Shown: positions 1-9,290, counted from the first letter of the stretch. The stretch is 64,000 nucleotides of DNA from Burkholderiales bacterium UBA1834 (GCA_002339015.1 DDJC01000004.1:217-64216); one strand, 5' to 3'. Numbers and translations: made by a program. The notes: generated by a model from the sequence alone, not told the origin.

Positions 1-120
1 TTCGCCGCGAAGCAGGGCATGGGCGATGGCGACGCGATCGCACAGGGCATGGCGCAGAAGTCCGCCGAGTTCAGGCAGGTGGGCGGCGAGCTCTACATTC
101 CCATCAAGGCGCAAGGCTGA
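1..120 (+). CDS. thiC: Phosphomethylpyrimidine synthase ThiC, C-terminal end only
   Basis: The first 39 codons of the window stay open in frame 1 and end in TGA. The peptide closes with GMAQKSAEF and GGELYIPIK, which resembles the tail of ThiC, the radical SAM enzyme that turns aminoimidazole ribotide into hydroxymethylpyrimidine phosphate. The catalytic part and its CxxCxxxxC cluster lie outside the window. The identification rests on this short tail plus position directly upstream (10 bp) of thiO-thiS-thiG-thiDE, which is the usual betaproteobacterial thiamine operon order. A TPP riboswitch would be expected upstream of thiC and cannot be seen here. Confidence 0.8.
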   Translation, partial: FAAKQGMGDGDAIAQGMAQKSAEFRQVGGELYIPIKAQG

Positions 121-130
121 GGCAGGCACC

Positions 131-1243
131 ATGAGCGGCTTGGAGATCGGCATCGCGGGCGCAGGCCTGCTGGGCCGGCTGCTGGCGTGGACGCTGGCGC
201 ATCAAGGGCACCGGGTCAGCGTGTTCGACCCGGCGGCCGGCCCGCAGCCGGCCTTCGATGGGCAGGGGGCGGCCGGCTTCACGGCGGCCGGCATGCTCAG
301 CCCACTGGCCGAGCTGGAAACGGCCGAGCCGGAGGTGGCGGCACGGGGCTGGGTGTCCATTGAGCGCTGGGCTGCCATCACATCGGCCCTGGCTGCGCAT
401 GGGCATGACGCGCCATTCGCGCGACGGGGCAGCCTGATGGTGGCTCATGGCGCCGACCTGGGCGCTGCCCGGCGCGTGCTGGGGCATCTGGAGGGGGCTG
501 CACCGACACCACGGGCGCAGGCGCTGGACACCCCGCAACTGCGCGCGCTGGAGCCCAGCCTGCACGGCAGCGCCGGCCCGCTGCACGCCTGGCTGCTGCC
601 CGGCGAAGGCCACATCGACACCGTGCGCACCCTGCAGGCCCTGCATGATGATGCCCCCGGCGTGCAATGGCATTGGGCCAGCACGGCCAGCCGCGTCGCC
701 CCGCACACGCTCGCGCTGGCCGATGGACACCCTCAGCGCTTCGACTGGGTGGTGGATGCGCGCGGCATCGGCGCCCGCCCCGACCTGCCCGTGCGGGGCG
801 TGCGCGGCGAAACCGTGTGGCTGCACGCGCCCGGCCTGGGCCTGCAGCGCCCCGTGCGCCTGCTGCACCCACGCCACCGCGTCTACATCGTGCCCCGGGC
901 TGACGACACCGTGCTGATTGGCGCCAGCGAGATCGAGAGCGAAGACCGGTCACCCGTCTCGCTGCGCAGCGCCGTCGAGCTGATGGCCGCGGCGCACAGC
1001 GTGATGCCTGCGCTGGCCGAAGCCCGCATCCTGCGCATGGACCGCAACCTGCGCCCTGCCCTGCCCGATCACCGCCCCATGATCGACGCCCGCGACGGCC
1101 TGCTGCGCATCAACGGCCTGTACCGCCACGGCTGGCTGCTGGCGCCCTCGCTGGTGGATGAGGCCCTGGCCAGCGCCGGCCTGGGCAGTACGCCACGCGC
1201 GGGCTCGGCCCATGCATCGCCCCGCTTCGCAGCCCCCCGTTGA
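131..1243 (+). CDS. thiO: FAD-dependent glycine oxidase ThiO
   Basis: The 370-residue product starts at the ATG after the thiC stop, which places the dinucleotide fold GIAGAGLLGRLLA at residues 6-18, as expected for FAD amine oxidases; an upstream in-frame ATG lies inside thiC and is rejected. Later features typical of the DAO/ThiO family are a FTAAGMLSP segment, a VVDARGIGA flavin-contact segment and a C-terminal GLYRHGWLLAP stretch. ThiO oxidises glycine to the imine that ThiG uses to build the thiazole ring in aerobes. The gene sits between thiC and thiS in one operon, which supports the assignment over a generic amino-acid oxidase. Confidence 0.93.
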   Translation: MSGLEIGIAGAGLLGRLLAWTLAHQGHRVSVFDPAAGPQPAFDGQGAAGFTAAGMLSPLAELETAEPEVAARGWVSIERWAAITSALAAHGHDAPFARRGSLMVAHGADLGAARRVLGHLEGAAPTPRAQALDTPQLRALEPSLHGSAGPLHAWLLPGEGHIDTVRTLQALHDDAPGVQWHWASTASRVAPHTLALADGHPQRFDWVVDARGIGARPDLPVRGVRGETVWLHAPGLGLQRPVRLLHPRHRVYIVPRADDTVLIGASEIESEDRSPVSLRSAVELMAAAHSVMPALAEARILRMDRNLRPALPDHRPMIDARDGLLRINGLYRHGWLLAPSLVDEALASAGLGSTPRAGSAHASPRFAAPR

Positions 1244-1275
1244 CTTGACCCGATCCCACGCGACGGACACTCGCC

Positions 1276-1563
1276 ATGCACGACACCCCACACGCCCTAA
1301 CGCGCCCCGCAGATGCCCTTGCCATCGACAGCGCCAGCCAAGCGCCTCTCGTCACCATCCGCACCGACCAGGGCCCGCTGAGCCTGGTGCAAGGCAGCAC
1401 GCTGGCCGAAGCACTGGACATCCTGCTCGCGGCGCAAGGCCAGCCCGCCGACAGCGTGGCCACCGCCGTCAACGGGCAGTTCGTGCCACGCCATGCGCGC
1501 GCCACGCACCTGCTGCACGACGGCGATGCCGTGCTGTGCTTTTCCCCCATCACCGGAGGCTGA
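1276..1563 (+). CDS. thiS: Sulfur carrier protein ThiS
   Basis: This 95-residue protein ends in the Gly-Gly tail (SPITGG) that is adenylated and thiocarboxylated so that ThiS can donate sulfur to ThiG. The body shows the beta-grasp pattern LAEALDILL and ATAVNGQFVPR with DGDAVLCFSPITGG at the end. It is longer than typical ThiS (about 65-70 residues) because of about 25 N-terminal residues; a later start is possible, but none was clearly better. It lies 32 bp after thiO and 4 bp before thiG. Confidence 0.93.
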   Translation: MHDTPHALTRPADALAIDSASQAPLVTIRTDQGPLSLVQGSTLAEALDILLAAQGQPADSVATAVNGQFVPRHARATHLLHDGDAVLCFSPITGG

Positions 1564-1567
1564 GAAC

Positions 1568-2389
1568 ATGAGCACCACACCCTCACCACGCGACACCTGG
1601 CGCATCGGCGACACCGAACTGCACAGCCGCTTCCTGCTGGGCACCGCCGGCTATCCCTCGCCCGAGGTGCTGCGCCAGGCCATCGAGGCCTCGGGCTCGC
1701 AGGTGCTCACGCTGGGCCTCAAGCGCACACTGGCCGTGCCGGGCACGGGCGGCGACAACGGCTTCGTGCAGATCATCCGTGACACCGCCAGCACGCTGGG
1801 TGTGCATCTGCTGCCCAACACCGCCGGCTGCCGCAGCGCGCACGAGGCCATCACCCTGGCCCACATGGCGCGCGAGCTGCTGGGCACGCACTGGCTCAAG
1901 CTGGAGGTGGTGGGCGACGAGCAGACCCTGCAGCCCGATCCCTTCGAGCTGCTCGAGGCCGCACGCCAGCTGGTGCGCGATGGCTTCGAGGTGCTGCCCT
2001 ACTGCACCGACGACCTGGTCAGCGCACAACGCCTGGTGGACGCAGGCTGCCGCATCCTGATGCCCTGGGCCGCCCCCATCGGTTCGGGCCTGGGCCTGCT
2101 CAACCCCTGGGCGCTGCGCACGCTGCGTGCGCGCCTGCCCGGCATCACCCTGATCGTGGATGCCGGCCTGGGCGCGCCCTCCCACGCCACCGCCGCGATG
2201 GAGCTGGGCCTGGACGCCGTGCTGCTCAACTCCGCCGTGTCGCAGGCGCGTGACCCGGTGGGCATGGCCCGCGCCTTCCGCCATGCAGTGGAGGCGGGCA
2301 GGGCGGGCTTCACCGCCGGCCTGATGCCGACCAGCGACGTGGCCGTGGCCACCACGCCCGTCAGCGGCCACCCCTTCGTGCTGATCTGA
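1568..2389 (+). CDS. thiG: Thiazole synthase ThiG
   Basis: The 273-residue protein begins at the ATG 4 bp after the thiS stop; an earlier in-frame start would overlap thiS and is rejected. It carries ThiG signatures: SRFLLGTAGYPSP near the N-terminus, LTLGLKRT with the lysine that forms the imine with deoxyxylulose phosphate, LLPNTAGC, KLEVVGDE, VLPYCTDD, LMPWAAPIGSG and VDAGLGAPSHA. ThiG condenses DXP, dehydroglycine and ThiS thiocarboxylate into the thiazole phosphate. It forms one transcription unit with thiOS and thiDE. Confidence 0.97.
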   Translation: MSTTPSPRDTWRIGDTELHSRFLLGTAGYPSPEVLRQAIEASGSQVLTLGLKRTLAVPGTGGDNGFVQIIRDTASTLGVHLLPNTAGCRSAHEAITLAHMARELLGTHWLKLEVVGDEQTLQPDPFELLEAARQLVRDGFEVLPYCTDDLVSAQRLVDAGCRILMPWAAPIGSGLGLLNPWALRTLRARLPGITLIVDAGLGAPSHATAAMELGLDAVLLNSAVSQARDPVGMARAFRHAVEAGRAGFTAGLMPTSDVAVATTPVSGHPFVLI

Positions 2390-2392
2390 GCC

Positions 2393-4096
2393 ATGCGCCA
2401 CGACACCACACCGGCTGGCAACACGGCCCCACGCCCCCCTATCCTCTGGAGCATCGCCGGGCTGGACACCGCCGGTGGCGCCGGGTTGAGCGCCGACCAG
2501 CGCGCCGCCGATGCACTTGGCGTGCATTTGTGCCCCGTGGTGGCCGCGATGACGGCCCAGCATTCCAAGGGCGTGCAGGCCGTGCAGCCGGTCACCGCCG
2601 CGTGGCTGGAAGCGCAGCTGCGCGCACTCATGCAGGACATGCCGCCTGCCGTGATCAAGACCGGCCTGCTGGGCAGCCCGGAGCTGGTGCACATGGTCGC
2701 GCGCTGGGTGGACCGCCTGCGGGCCGACCACCCGGCGCACCCCGTGGCCCTGGTGGTGGACCCGGTGCTGGGCGCCTCGGCCGGCGGCACCGCCTTCGCC
2801 AGCGAGGCCGTGCTCGATGCCTACCAGCGCCACCTGCTGCCCCGTGCCACCCTGCTCACGCCCAACCGCGCAGAAGCACGCCGCCTGCTGGGCATCCCGT
2901 CCAGCCATGAAGGCCCGCGCGACGAGGTGCCCGATCTGGCCGGCGCCCTGCGCCTGCTGGGCCCGGACAACGTGGCCATCACCGGCGGTGACGCGGCCAG
3001 CGGCGACAGCCTGCACTGCCTGGACTGGATCGACACCGACCAGGCCCAGGGCTGGCTGTGCGCGCCCCGCGTGGAGACGCCCCACCACCACGGCACCGGC
3101 TGTACCTTCGCCACGGGCGCCGCGGCCGCGCTGGCCCTGGGCCACACGGCCGCCGATGCCCTGGTGCTGGCCAAGAAGCTGACCCACCACGCCCTGAGCC
3201 ATGCCCACGCGGCAGGGCAAGGCCCCGGCCCGGTGATGGCCCGCCACGGTTTTGCCCAAGGGCCGGCGCACGGCGGTGCCCCCCTGCCCTGGCTGGGCCT
3301 GGGCCGCGAGCTGCCCTGGCGCCTGCAGCACCAGGCGGGCGACACGGCACCGTTGTTCCAGCCGTTCATCCCACCGGCCGATGGCCTCTACGGCATCGTC
3401 AACACGGGCGAGCGCATCGCCCAGGCCCTGGATGCCGGCCTGCGCTGCCTGCAACTGCGCCACAAGGCGCGGGAAGGTCTGTCCGCGCACCTGGCCCAGG
3501 CCCTCGGCGCGATCACCGCGCAGGCCGATGCCACCCTGTTCATCAATGACCACTGGCAGGATGTCCTGGCCGCCCTGCCCGCCGAGGGCCTGTCTGACGC
3601 CGTCTCCGCCCCCACGCTGGGCGTGCACCTCGGGCAGGAAGACCTGCTGGCCTTGGGCACCGCCGACCGGCGGACCCTGCTCGACTCCCGCCACCGGCTG
3701 GTGCTGGGCCTGAGCTCACACAGCCTGTGGGAGCTGGCACGCGCGGCTGGCTGCGGTGCCAGCCTGATCGCCTGCGGCCCCGTGCAGCCCACCACCACCA
3801 AAAACATGCCCTGGCGCCCGCAGGGCCAGGACAACCTGCGCTGGTGGGTGGCCCACAGCCCTGTGCCCGTCGTGGCCATTGGCGGCCTGCTGACCTCGGA
3901 CGACCTGCGGCGCTTCGCCGCCTGCGGCCCGGCCGCCCTGTGCGTGGTGCGCGCCCTGGATGGCGATGCCCACACCCTGCATGCCGCCGTGCCAGCGCTG
4001 CGCCAGGCCGTGCAGGCGGGCCGCGGCATGCCCATGTCGGCCCCCGTGGACTTGGGCAATCCGGCCAATGTGCAGCTGCCTCACCCTGTTCTCTGA
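2393..4096 (+). CDS. thiDE: Bifunctional HMP(-P) kinase / thiamine phosphate synthase (ThiD-ThiE fusion)
   Basis: This 567-residue protein joins two enzymes. Residues about 15-280 are a ThiD kinase with SIAGLDTAGGAGLSADQ at the N-terminus, KTGLLGS, VVDPVLGAS, LTPNRAEA and the anion-hole motif HGTGCTFATG. Residues about 325-545 are ThiE: LYGIVN, CLQLRHK, FINDHW, GVHLGQEDL, ACGPVQPTTTK and VVAIGGLL. It would phosphorylate HMP-P to HMP-PP and couple it to thiazole phosphate, giving thiamine phosphate. The start is 3 bp after the thiG stop. The ThiD entry motif has LDT where many homologues have SDS; the rest is canonical, so activity is expected. Confidence 0.94.
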   Translation: MRHDTTPAGNTAPRPPILWSIAGLDTAGGAGLSADQRAADALGVHLCPVVAAMTAQHSKGVQAVQPVTAAWLEAQLRALMQDMPPAVIKTGLLGSPELVHMVARWVDRLRADHPAHPVALVVDPVLGASAGGTAFASEAVLDAYQRHLLPRATLLTPNRAEARRLLGIPSSHEGPRDEVPDLAGALRLLGPDNVAITGGDAASGDSLHCLDWIDTDQAQGWLCAPRVETPHHHGTGCTFATGAAAALALGHTAADALVLAKKLTHHALSHAHAAGQGPGPVMARHGFAQGPAHGGAPLPWLGLGRELPWRLQHQAGDTAPLFQPFIPPADGLYGIVNTGERIAQALDAGLRCLQLRHKAREGLSAHLAQALGAITAQADATLFINDHWQDVLAALPAEGLSDAVSAPTLGVHLGQEDLLALGTADRRTLLDSRHRLVLGLSSHSLWELARAAGCGASLIACGPVQPTTTKNMPWRPQGQDNLRWWVAHSPVPVVAIGGLLTSDDLRRFAACGPAALCVVRALDGDAHTLHAAVPALRQAVQAGRGMPMSAPVDLGNPANVQLPHPVL

Positions 4097-4188
4097 AGGT
4101 CTGCGACAAAGCTGGCTTCTCAAGCCCCAACCTTTCTGCTAGCTTGTCCGAATCGGGCGACACCGCCTTTTCCAGAGACCACAACAAC

Positions 4189-6063
4189 ATGCAAGGGCTT
4201 CGCGAGACGCAGGCATCTCCGGCACCTGCGCTGCGTCCGTGGCGCCTGTACCTGGGCCTGCTGGCACCGTCGCTGATCGTCGTGTGCACCGTCGCGCTGC
4301 TGGCCATCACCAGCGTGAAGGTGCTGGCCGCCGTGCGGGCCTACGTGAGCGGCGAGAGCCTGTGGTCCAAAGCCCGCCACGAGGCCGTGCAGCACCTGCT
4401 GGACTACGCCCACACCCGCGATCCGCTGCGCTACGCCCATTACGAGAACATCCTCGTCGTGCCCCTGGGCGACCGCCAGGCCCGCCTGGAAATGGAACGG
4501 AAGCACCCCGACATGGCCCGCATCCGCTCGGGCTTCATCCAGGGCGGCAACCACCCCGACGACATCGACGGCATGGTCGCGCTGTTCCGCAACCTGGGTG
4601 ACCAGCCCCTGTTCAGGGATGCGCTGGCCGCCTGGGTGGAAGGCGATGCCCTGATCGACCGCCTGCGTGACACCGCGCGCACTTTGCGGATGCAGATCCA
4701 GCGCGGTGATCCACCCACCGCCATCACGCCCACCGTGATGGCACTGCGCGACATCAACGACCAGCTCACCGACGCCGAGAAGCGCTTCTCTGCCAGCCTG
4801 GCCGAGGCCGCGCGCGTCACCGAATCGCTGCTGGTAGGCGCCATCGTGCTGTCGGCCCTGCTGCTGTCGGTGATCAGCATCGGCGTGATGCGGCGGCTGC
4901 TGAGCCGGCAGGCGGCGCACCATCAGGCACTGCAGGCCGCCAACGAACGTTGGCAACTGGCCGCCGCCGCCGCGGAGGTGGGCCTCTTCGAGATCGACAT
5001 CGAGCGCGACCTGATCCACATGGACGGCCGCGCCTCGGCCCTCTACGGCCTGGGCAGCGAGGGCGCCACCCTGCCCCGCCCTCAGGTGCGGCAGATGATC
5101 GATGCGCAATACCGCGACACGCTGCGCCAGGGCCTGAGCGATGCCGTGGCCCATGGCGTGGGCCTCAAGCAGCGCCACCTCACGCACGGCGCCGACGGCA
5201 TCCCACGCCTGCTGGAAACCACTGGCCAGATGGACCGGGCCGGCCGGGACCACGGCCAGCGCATGGTGGGCGTGGTGCGTGACGTCACCGCCGAGCAGGC
5301 CCAGGCCGACCTGGCCGCCCAGCGGGATGCCGCCGAGCAGGTCGCCAGCGCCCAGCGCGCCTTTCTCTCGCGCCTGAGCCATGAGCTGCGCACCCCGCTC
5401 AATGCCATCCTGGGTTTTGCGCAACTGCTGCACCTGGACACCGGCCGCACGCTCAGCGCCCCCCAGGCACAGCAGGTGCAGTGGATCCTCACCGCCGGCC
5501 AGCAGCTGCTGGCACTGGTGGAGGATGTGCTGGACCTCACCAAGGTCGAGGCCGGCGAGGTCCGCATGCACCTGCAGCCCGTGCCGGTGGGCCCGGCCAT
5601 GGGCGCCAGCCTGGCGCTGCTCGATGGCGTCGCCACGCGGCATCAGGTCAGCTTCATCAACCGCCTGCCCGCCGAGGCCCTGCACGTGCAGGCTGATCCG
5701 CAGCGCCTGCAGCAGGTGTTCATGAACCTGCTGTCCAACGGCTGCAAGTACAACCGCCCCGGCGGCCACGTGACCATCGACGCGCGCCAGGAGGGTGCGC
5801 AGGTCGTCATCGAGATCGCCGACGACGGCATTGGCCTGTCTCGGGAGGATGCCGCCCAACTGTTCCAGCCCTTCAAGCGCGTGGCCTCGACCCCGCATGC
5901 CATCGAAGGCACCGGGCTGGGGCTCTACATCGTCAAGCAACTGGTCGAGCGCATGGGCGGCCAGGTGGCCGTGGACGGCCAGCCCGGCCAGGGCGCCCGC
6001 TTCACGCTGCGCCTGCCCACCGCAGACACCTCCGGGCCCGTGCTGGCGCCGACCATGGGTTAG
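4189..6063 (+). CDS. Membrane sensor histidine kinase (orphan)
   Basis: The 624-residue protein has a transmembrane helix near residues 20-45, an extracytoplasmic sensor region of about 170 residues, and a second helix near 208-230. A PAS-like region follows, then a HisKA domain with the phosphoacceptor His398 in SHELRTPLNAILGF, and an HATPase_c domain with N-box NLLSNGCKYN, G1 DDGIGLS and G2 GTGLGLYIVKQL. No receiver domain is attached and no response regulator gene lies nearby, so the partner and signal are unknown. The start ATG was chosen because it immediately precedes the first membrane helix; longer in-frame starts overlap thiDE. A first-part sensor of this kind is common in Burkholderiales and Pseudomonas signalling proteins. 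Confidence 0.9.
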   Translation: MQGLRETQASPAPALRPWRLYLGLLAPSLIVVCTVALLAITSVKVLAAVRAYVSGESLWSKARHEAVQHLLDYAHTRDPLRYAHYENILVVPLGDRQARLEMERKHPDMARIRSGFIQGGNHPDDIDGMVALFRNLGDQPLFRDALAAWVEGDALIDRLRDTARTLRMQIQRGDPPTAITPTVMALRDINDQLTDAEKRFSASLAEAARVTESLLVGAIVLSALLLSVISIGVMRRLLSRQAAHHQALQAANERWQLAAAAAEVGLFEIDIERDLIHMDGRASALYGLGSEGATLPRPQVRQMIDAQYRDTLRQGLSDAVAHGVGLKQRHLTHGADGIPRLLETTGQMDRAGRDHGQRMVGVVRDVTAEQAQADLAAQRDAAEQVASAQRAFLSRLSHELRTPLNAILGFAQLLHLDTGRTLSAPQAQQVQWILTAGQQLLALVEDVLDLTKVEAGEVRMHLQPVPVGPAMGASLALLDGVATRHQVSFINRLPAEALHVQADPQRLQQVFMNLLSNGCKYNRPGGHVTIDARQEGAQVVIEIADDGIGLSREDAAQLFQPFKRVASTPHAIEGTGLGLYIVKQLVERMGGQVAVDGQPGQGARFTLRLPTADTSGPVLAPTMG

Positions 6064-6165
6064 CCCTGATTGTTCATGCAGGGGCAACCCTGAACCATAG
6101 ACCCATGTTCACGAGGCGGCGGCCATGACCGCGCCCGACAAACTCATCACCCCCAGGAGACGTTC

Positions 6166-6333
6166 ATGGTGACGAAACACCTGCCGTCCCACGCACGGCG
6201 CGCCTTTCGCTGGCGCCTGCTGATCGCCATCCTCGGCCTGATCGTGCTCGATCACTTTTTCCTGGCGCCGGCGCATGCCGAGATGCTGGAAGGCCCAATG
6301 GGTACTGCGGGGATCACAGCCCCTCTTCGTTGA
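6166..6333 (+). CDS. Possible small membrane or secreted peptide (55 aa)
   Basis: A short frame starts at an ATG 5 bp after an AGGAGA Shine-Dalgarno element (6155-6160). The product has a basic N-terminus (KHLPSHARRAFRWR), a hydrophobic stretch (LLIAILGLIVLDHFFL) and an AHA site that would suit signal peptidase, then a short tail. Its last 20 bp overlap the 3' end of the convergent SRPBCC gene. It is too short for homology to be judged by eye. The good ribosome site and membrane-like composition make it a reasonable small gene; chance remains possible. Confidence 0.4.
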   Translation: MVTKHLPSHARRAFRWRLLIAILGLIVLDHFFLAPAHAEMLEGPMGTAGITAPLR

Positions 6334-6784
6334 GCCACTGCCGCAAGGTGCGCACCATGTCGCGGTCGTTGTGCAGCCACGCGTTGTGGCGGTACTCGGC
6401 GTAGTACTTCTCTTCGGCGCCGGGCTCGCCCAAGGCTTCATAGACGAAGCGCAGCACCATGCGCCCGGCGGTCGGCTCCTCGACGGTGATCGTCAGGCGC
6501 ACCGGAGTGGTGTCACCGTGGGCTTCGGGTGTGAACTGGATGCGCTGCATCGGCGTGGTTTCCACCTCGTCATGCAGCACATGCGGTCCGAAATACACCT
6601 CGCGCTTGTACACGCCGGGCTCGGTCTCGCGCCATTCGCAGCGCTCCGGCCCCATCGGGAAGCGCTGCGGGGTCTGCACGCGCTTCATCAGGCCGTGCCA
6701 GAGCTGCTCGCGGGTGAACAGCGGGGCCATGGCGCCCACGGCGGTCGCGGGGGCATTGATTTCTATGAGGTGTTCGAAACGCAT
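6314..6784 (-). CDS. SRPBCC-family protein, AtaL/DUF1857-like
   Basis: The 156-residue protein opens with MRFEHLIEINAPAT and has LFTREQLWHGL, FGPHVLHDEV and a C-terminal helix ending NDRDMVRTLRQWLNEEG, the layout of the Bet v 1-like START/SRPBCC fold in the DUF1857 (AtaL-like) subgroup. Such proteins form a hydrophobic ligand pocket; the ligand here is unknown. No catalytic residues can be assigned. It is a single gene, convergent with the upstream small frame and followed by the TonB receptor in the same orientation, about 100 bp apart. Confidence 0.8.
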   Translation of the reverse strand: MRFEHLIEINAPATAVGAMAPLFTREQLWHGLMKRVQTPQRFPMGPERCEWRETEPGVYKREVYFGPHVLHDEVETTPMQRIQFTPEAHGDTTPVRLTITVEEPTAGRMVLRFVYEALGEPGAEEKYYAEYRHNAWLHNDRDMVRTLRQWLNEEGL

Positions 6785-6886
6785 GTTCGCAGCTTAACGC
6801 CGCAGCCCCTGGTGACACGCGAACAGGGTCGCGGTCAGCCAGGGGCCGTGGGGCCGCATGGTGCGGCCGGTAGATAGAGGCTCAGA

Positions 6887-9130
6887 TCAGAAGTCGACGC
6901 TGGCGCTCAGCCCAAAAGTACGCGGCGCACCAGCCGCCAGATAGCCAGCACCAGGATATCCGCCGACAGACGACCAGTAGTCACGGTCAGCCAGGTTCTC
7001 AACCCGCGCACGCAAAGTCACGACACGCCCCTGGACATCGGTGACATAACGCGCGCCTACATCCACCCGCGTCCACCCAGGCACCTTGAGCGTGTTGGTG
7101 GCATTCGCATAACTTGCCCCCGTGTACACCAACCGGCCGTCGAGGGCCAAGCCGCTTGCGCCTGGAACGTCCCATTCCGCGCCAACGGTGGACTGGAATC
7201 GAGGGACACCAATCACGCGCTTGCCTTCCGTCGTCGCCGACGACGTATCGGCCTGCTCGGCATCAAGCCAGGTCCCGCCACCCAGCACCTTCAGCCCTCG
7301 CATGGGCGTACCCTGCACGGTGACCTCAAGTCCACGATGTCGATCCTGCCCCTCATTCCTGAAGACACCACCGAGGGTCGCAGCATTACGAGGCTTGTTG
7401 GTGGAGAACAGGGCGACGCTGGCGCCAAAACGGCCCGCATCGTACTTGAGGCCGACTTCCTTCTGGCGAGAAACATAGGGTGCCAGGGTCTCGCCAAAGT
7501 TGCTTGCTGTGGACGGCGCCGTCGCGCCTTGCGACAACCCCTCCACGTAGTTGCCATAGACAGACAACTGCTTGCCCAGCTTGTACACGATACCTATCAA
7601 CGGGCTGGTTCGTTGGCTGTCATAGGGCGCACTGGCTCCCAAGCCCGAACTGTAGGCATAGCTGACCGTGTAGATCTCCTGGTGCCGCAGGCCCAGGGTG
7701 AGCAGCAGATCGTCGCCCAGCATGGAGAGCGTGTCCCCCAGGGCCCAACTGCTCAGACGGGTTCGTCCCTGCAGCGCAGGATCAGAGAGGTCATTGTGGA
7801 AACTCGTCAGCGCAGGGCGGATGGAATCCACTGGGTTGAACAGGTTCGTGTCCAGACCGGCCGTCGGTGCTGAGGTTGTGCGCCCGGGGGACGTGGCATA
7901 GGCGTTTTTCTTGTCCAGCTCGAAGGAAGACCACGACACCACCCAGTCGTGGCCGACAGCGCCTGTCTTGAACTTCCCACGCAAGCCAACCTCACCTGTC
8001 TGCACATGGTCCTTGCGGGTGTTGTCGAATCGGCTGGCGATGGCAGCACCACTTGCCGCATTGACCAGTGTGACGTTGGCCAGTGAGTTCGCCTCACTGC
8101 CATAGCGCAGGCCATACGCAGCCCAAGCCGTCAGGCTGTCGTTGATGTCGTACTCGGCTCGCAATGTGCCGAAGACATCCCGCTCATTGGAGTAGGACCA
8201 GTCCTGAGCCCAATTGGTGTCATTGTCGGGAGTAGACGGGACGGCCGTCACAGGGAAAGTGGCATTGCCCAAGGTCACGTTGGTACGGGTACGACGCAGC
8301 TTGTGGTCTTGATAGCCGATGTCGCCAGACAGGCGGACATCACGACTACGCCAGTCCAACCCGACTGCCAACAGCCCCAGGTTGCCATATTCATCATCAA
8401 CCCCTGTGCCACCATCTCGCAATGCTGCATTGACACGGATACCCGTGCTCTGGTCGGGCCCGAACCGTCGAGCAATGTCGGCGGACACGGTCCCCATGGT
8501 CCCGTTGCCATCCAGGGACACTGTGACACGGTTCAACGGCTCATTCGGCGCCCGCTTGGGCAGCAGATTGATGCTTCCGCCCAGCCCACTGCTAGAAGGA
8601 CTCGCACCGTTCAGAAAGGCAGAAGCGCCTCGCAATACCTCGACCCGCTCGAACAGTTCGGTGGCGATGTACTGACGAGGCAGCAGGCTGTACAACCCGT
8701 TGTAGGCCACATCATCGGAACTCAGGGTGAAACCACGGATGAAGTACGACTCCTGGAAGTTGCCGAAGCCCCGCGCCACACGCACGGTCGGGTCGTTCTG
8801 CAGCACATCGCCCACGCTGCGGGCCTGCTTGTCCTGGATCAGTTCGTTGGTATAGGCCGTGATGCTGAACGGCGTGTCCATGTTGTCACGCGTGCCCAGG
8901 ATGCCGGCTCGGCCGCCACGGGCCACCTGGCCACCTGCATAGGCGGGCGACAGACCCTGGGCCGAGGCATCGGCGCTTGCACGCACGGTAACGGTGGGCA
9001 GGGCTTCGGCACTCTCAGCGGGCTGGGCACCGGCTTGGGCCGCCTCGGACTGGGCCATGGCGTGCTGGGCACACAAGGCGGCCAACAAGGCCACCGCCGT
9101 GGCCACGCCACTCGGTTGGAATCGGAACAT
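6887..9130 (-). CDS. TonB-dependent siderophore receptor
   Basis: The 747-residue outer-membrane protein starts with a Sec signal ending near QHAMAQ and finishes in phenylalanine (SASVDF), the usual beta-barrel end. The plug domain is seen in DTPFSITAYTNELIQDKQ, SVGDVLQNDPTVRVA, YFIRGFTLSSDD and RVEVLRGASAFLNG; the remainder is the 22-strand barrel. The ATG at 9130 was chosen because it places the signal peptide at the very N-terminus. It should import a ferric chelate using TonB energy. A Fur-like box lies about 140 bp upstream. No transporter or biosynthesis gene adjoins it, so the ligand is unknown. Confidence 0.94.
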   Translation of the reverse strand: MFRFQPSGVATAVALLAALCAQHAMAQSEAAQAGAQPAESAEALPTVTVRASADASAQGLSPAYAGGQVARGGRAGILGTRDNMDTPFSITAYTNELIQDKQARSVGDVLQNDPTVRVARGFGNFQESYFIRGFTLSSDDVAYNGLYSLLPRQYIATELFERVEVLRGASAFLNGASPSSSGLGGSINLLPKRAPNEPLNRVTVSLDGNGTMGTVSADIARRFGPDQSTGIRVNAALRDGGTGVDDEYGNLGLLAVGLDWRSRDVRLSGDIGYQDHKLRRTRTNVTLGNATFPVTAVPSTPDNDTNWAQDWSYSNERDVFGTLRAEYDINDSLTAWAAYGLRYGSEANSLANVTLVNAASGAAIASRFDNTRKDHVQTGEVGLRGKFKTGAVGHDWVVSWSSFELDKKNAYATSPGRTTSAPTAGLDTNLFNPVDSIRPALTSFHNDLSDPALQGRTRLSSWALGDTLSMLGDDLLLTLGLRHQEIYTVSYAYSSGLGASAPYDSQRTSPLIGIVYKLGKQLSVYGNYVEGLSQGATAPSTASNFGETLAPYVSRQKEVGLKYDAGRFGASVALFSTNKPRNAATLGGVFRNEGQDRHRGLEVTVQGTPMRGLKVLGGGTWLDAEQADTSSATTEGKRVIGVPRFQSTVGAEWDVPGASGLALDGRLVYTGASYANATNTLKVPGWTRVDVGARYVTDVQGRVVTLRARVENLADRDYWSSVGGYPGAGYLAAGAPRTFGLSASVDF

Positions 9131-9266
9131 GTTCGATGGGTTGGAAATGGGCAAGACACCGATCAGCGCCCGTCCACGCCCTGCCGAGCAGCGGCAGCGC
9201 AAAAGGCGGATGCATTGATCACGAACGAGCCCGCGCCACGAAAGACCAGACCCACGCCTCGGCTAT

Positions 9267-9290
9267 TGAATGAGAATTGATATCATTTTA
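9267..9290. promoter_or_regulatory. Fur-box-like element upstream of the TonB receptor
   Basis: The stretch tgagaattgatatcatttta resembles the 19-bp Fur consensus built from repeated GATAAT hexamers in alternating orientation (gagaat, gatatcatt). It lies in the only AT-rich part of the intergenic region between the receptor and bioB, on the receptor side. Iron-dependent repression of the receptor is the natural inference. Confidence 0.65.

Noticed and set aside
1583..3694. A 703-codon minus-strand frame across thiG and thiD/E
   Set aside because: Low-complexity shadow composition and no start region features, while thiG and thiDE on the plus strand have clear catalytic motifs.
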